NCBI GenBank assembly: GCA_965247255.1
Contig: CBDFGS010000009.1
Location: 512,167 to 576,166 of the forward strand
DNA: 64,000 nt
DNA from: CBDFGS01 sp965247255
Lineage (GTDB): Bacteria; Chloroflexota; Dehalococcoidia; Lucifugimonadales; CAUZJF01
Reading direction: 5' to 3'
A program made the position numbers and the translations under genes. How positions within the stretch are numbered: the first letter of the stretch is position 1; every line of letters begins with the position of its first letter. The notes under the pieces were generated by a model. That model saw only the letters and a list, made by a program, of their open reading frames with translations. It had not been told where the DNA came from and made no database searches. Of this stretch, positions 62,461 to 64,000 are shown piece by piece.

Positions 62461-62865
62461 TCATGCAGCGACCTTCGCTTCCACCGCTTCCGCCGTCTCC
62501 CTCTCCTCCCTGGCCTTCAGATGGGCCTTGAGGATGTGCGCTATCCCGTCGCCAAGCCCAAGGACCGCCATGCTCTTGCCATCAGGCATCTGGTTGAAGA
62601 AAGGCTGCATTTCCTGTATCCCCTGGCACTGGTCGATGATCTCGGCCAGTGGCGTTCCCCGCCGCAGGTGCAGCGAGATGAGGCGGCAGGCAAGCTCGGT
62701 GACCCCGTGCTGGAAGGAGCCGCCCTTGCCCATGTGTCCGAAGACCTCGAAGGGCTCTCCGTCCTCGTCCGTCGAGACGGTGACGTAGAGGTTCCCGTAC
62801 TCCGTCTGGAGCTTGGTGGTGGTGCTGGGAAGGCTGCGGGGTCTAGGCCGCGTGGTGGTAGCCAT
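62461..62865 (-). CDS. TSCPD-domain-like small protein
   Basis: 134 residues. LQTEYGNLYVTVSTDEDGEP, then FEVFGHMGKGGSFQHGVTEL and ACRLISLHLRRGTPLAEIID, match the TSCPD domain found at the end of B12-dependent ribonucleotide reductases and in many phage proteins. The usual cysteines of the domain are replaced here (TEYGN, GGSFQ). The start overlaps the DUF7007 gene by 23 bases. Role unknown; part of the phage-like operon. Confidence 0.75.
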   Translation of the reverse strand: MATTTRPRPRSLPSTTTKLQTEYGNLYVTVSTDEDGEPFEVFGHMGKGGSFQHGVTELACRLISLHLRRGTPLAEIIDQCQGIQEMQPFFNQMPDGKSMAVLGLGDGIAHILKAHLKAREERETAEAVEAKVAA

Positions 62866-63181
62866 CGCCCACCCCCTTTCCCCGGAGATAGGGCAGCGCC
62901 GGAGCGTACCGCTCGAAGTATTCGGCAGTCCTGACCGCCGCCTCCCGCTCTCGGTCGTCGCCCAGGCCCAGCAGCGTCCTGACGATGGGTTCCTCGCAGT
63001 CCTCCTCGGCGAAGGTCGGGGTGAACAAGGTCCGCCGGACGGCGGCGGGGATTTCGGCCCACCGCTCCCGGCTGAGCTTCAGCCCACCGTGGCTGGCGGT
63101 GAAAACCCGCCAGACGCCTTCGGCCAGCTCCTCGATGTCCTGGGGAGGCCCCCAGGGTGTGTGCATCGTCGTCCGTGTCAT
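62843..63181 (-). CDS. DUF7007-like protein
   Basis: 112 residues. TPWGPPQDIEELAEGVWRVF, followed by TASHGGLKLSRERWAEIPAA, is the DUF7007 pattern, in which W, TxSHGG and LSxER are conserved; it is common in phages and plasmids. A GAAAGGAGACGACGAA ribosome region precedes the ATG at 63181. No biochemical role is known to me. It lies between the Rad52-like and TSCPD genes on the same strand. Confidence 0.75.
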   Translation of the reverse strand: MTRTTMHTPWGPPQDIEELAEGVWRVFTASHGGLKLSRERWAEIPAAVRRTLFTPTFAEEDCEEPIVRTLLGLGDDREREAAVRTAEYFERYAPALPYLRGKGVGDGYHHAA

Positions 63182-63287
63182 TTCGTCGTCTCCTTTCTCC
63201 CGGTTGATTGATTGACCGAATGAGAGCGGGGCCGTGCCCTGTAGAGGGAATCGGCCCCGTGTAGCGCTTCGTTGAGGAGCGTCCGGC

Positions 63288-64000
63288 TCACGCGGCCGCC
63301 TGCGCCTCTTTCACCTTGTGGGCCGCCCGCTCCACCAGGGGCGCGAGCTCCGGGGCGGGCAGGTCGTCCAGGTCCCGGCTGGTCTGCTTCTTGACGGCGG
63401 CCCGCACCTGCTCCTCGTCGAAGCCCTGCGCGACGCCCAGCTCGACGAGCCGCTTCCGCAGCTTGAGCACGGAGGTGTCGTCGCCGCGGTTGGCCGTGCC
63501 CCCGGACCGTCCCCTGGCTGGAGGGGTTCTCCGCTGCGGCTTGGGCGGGACGTTCGCCGCCGACTGGTCTCCGTAGAGGCCGTTTCCGAAACGCTCCCCG
63601 AAGCTCCTGAGCGCCCGCTTCATGCCGTCCGTCACCGCCCCCTTGCAGGCGGTCTCGTGGCCCTCGGCGGTGTCCTCGGCCACGGAGTGAAAGCCCACGT
63701 CGGTGCGGGGCGGCGCGCCGGGGACGGTGACCCGCACCGGGACGCTGTAGGCCCGGATGCGCTTCACCTCGCCGGTCTTGGGATCGACGTTCTCGATCTC
63801 CCGCAGGGTCACGTCGCCGAGCAGCTCGTAGCCCCAACCGCCGAATCCGAATATGCGGTTGGCCTGGTCGATGGCCGTATGGCCCTCCAGGTAGTCGTAG
63901 GTGCGCCCGGCGCGGCCCTTGCGCTGGGAGACCAGGCCGGGGTCGAGGGGCTGCCCCAGGGCGTTGGTGACGGCGGGCGAAAGCCCGTCCCAGAGCAGAG
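63288..64000 (-). CDS. Rad52/Rad22-type single-strand annealing protein, 5' end outside window
   Basis: The frame is open to the window edge. The visible part begins SPAVTNALGQPLDPGLVSQR and includes TYDYLEGHTAIDQANRIFGF and GGWGYELLGDVTLREIENVD, then TDVGFHSVAEDTAEGHETAC and KGAVTDGMKRALRSFGERFG with NGLYGD. These are the hallmarks of the Rad52 annealing domain (YLEGHTAIDxANRIFGFDGW; HETACKGAVTDAxKRALRxFG). The C-terminal 85 residues are a linker and a small helical domain. It promotes strand annealing in phage recombination with the nuclease downstream. Confidence 0.9.
   Translation of the reverse strand, partial: LLWDGLSPAVTNALGQPLDPGLVSQRKGRAGRTYDYLEGHTAIDQANRIFGFGGWGYELLGDVTLREIENVDPKTGEVKRIRAYSVPVRVTVPGAPPRTDVGFHSVAEDTAEGHETACKGAVTDGMKRALRSFGERFGNGLYGDQSAANVPPKPQRRTPPARGRSGGTANRGDDTSVLKLRKRLVELGVAQGFDEEQVRAAVKKQTSRDLDDLPAPELAPLVERAAHKVKEAQAAA

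Overview
The window is GC-rich bacterial DNA with many inactivated genes and mobile elements. It looks like an environmental Chloroflexota genome, perhaps of the SAR202/Dehalococcoidia type. I infer this from the mixture of a very large FG-GAP/fibronectin surface protein, leucine-rich-repeat proteins with the DREALVALYNATNG head, Cache-domain proteins, Asp-rich secreted proteins and a TatC; no rRNA or other clean phylogenetic marker is present. I identify no complete tRNA, rRNA or CRISPR array.

Layout. 1-9.8 kb: an IS256 copy cut by the window edge, an IS3 element, a row of small or truncated genes on the minus strand (secreted protein, NmrA-like remnant, membrane protein, DUF1801-like remnant, DUF4377-like protein), a RelBE-type toxin-antitoxin pair and an IS1380 element. 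10-14 kb: an ABC-2 exporter operon with one ATPase and three tandemly duplicated permeases; the second is frameshifted and the third truncated. 14.3-16.8 kb: tatC with a tatA/B tail joined head-on to a LuxR-type HTH remnant, then a two-module lipoprotein. 16.9-25.7 kb: a pile of insertion sequences (IS630, IS21 inserted in IS110, IS3, IS3, IS256) with two decaying genes between them. 25.7-30.2 kb: a truncated unknown gene, an AbiE toxin-antitoxin pair whose toxin is cut by a second IS1380, and another IS3-family element. 30.2-35.2 kb: purC, a HAD phosphatase and a complete IS110 element with a structured 5' non-coding end. 35.4-48.9 kb: one 4467-residue gene. 49-50.4 kb: IS256 again. 50.4-52.5 kb: a divergent SWIM-zinc-finger / HTH / TIGR02391-like locus, an AT-rich region full of inverted repeats and an integrase remnant. 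52.6-57.8 kb: a replication-relaxation-like remnant, a tandem LRR cassette, helicase and surface-protein remnants and a Cache protein. 58-64 kb: a phage-like recombination module (Rad52-like, DUF7007, TSCPD, PD-(D/E)XK nuclease, SNF2-type helicase) interrupted by a 5'-truncated group II intron.

The most distinctive object is the giant protein. It contains seven FG-GAP beta-propellers, each with seven blades by my count. Each propeller appears to sit inside a split fibronectin type III domain, and seven uninterrupted FnIII domains lie between them. Repeated patterns elsewhere are IS copies at all stages of decay and junctions where unrelated gene fragments abut, pointing to frequent IS-mediated rearrangement. 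The genes with clear intact housekeeping or export roles are purC, tatC and the ABC ATPase. Toxin-antitoxin, IS and phage-like genes make up most of the rest.
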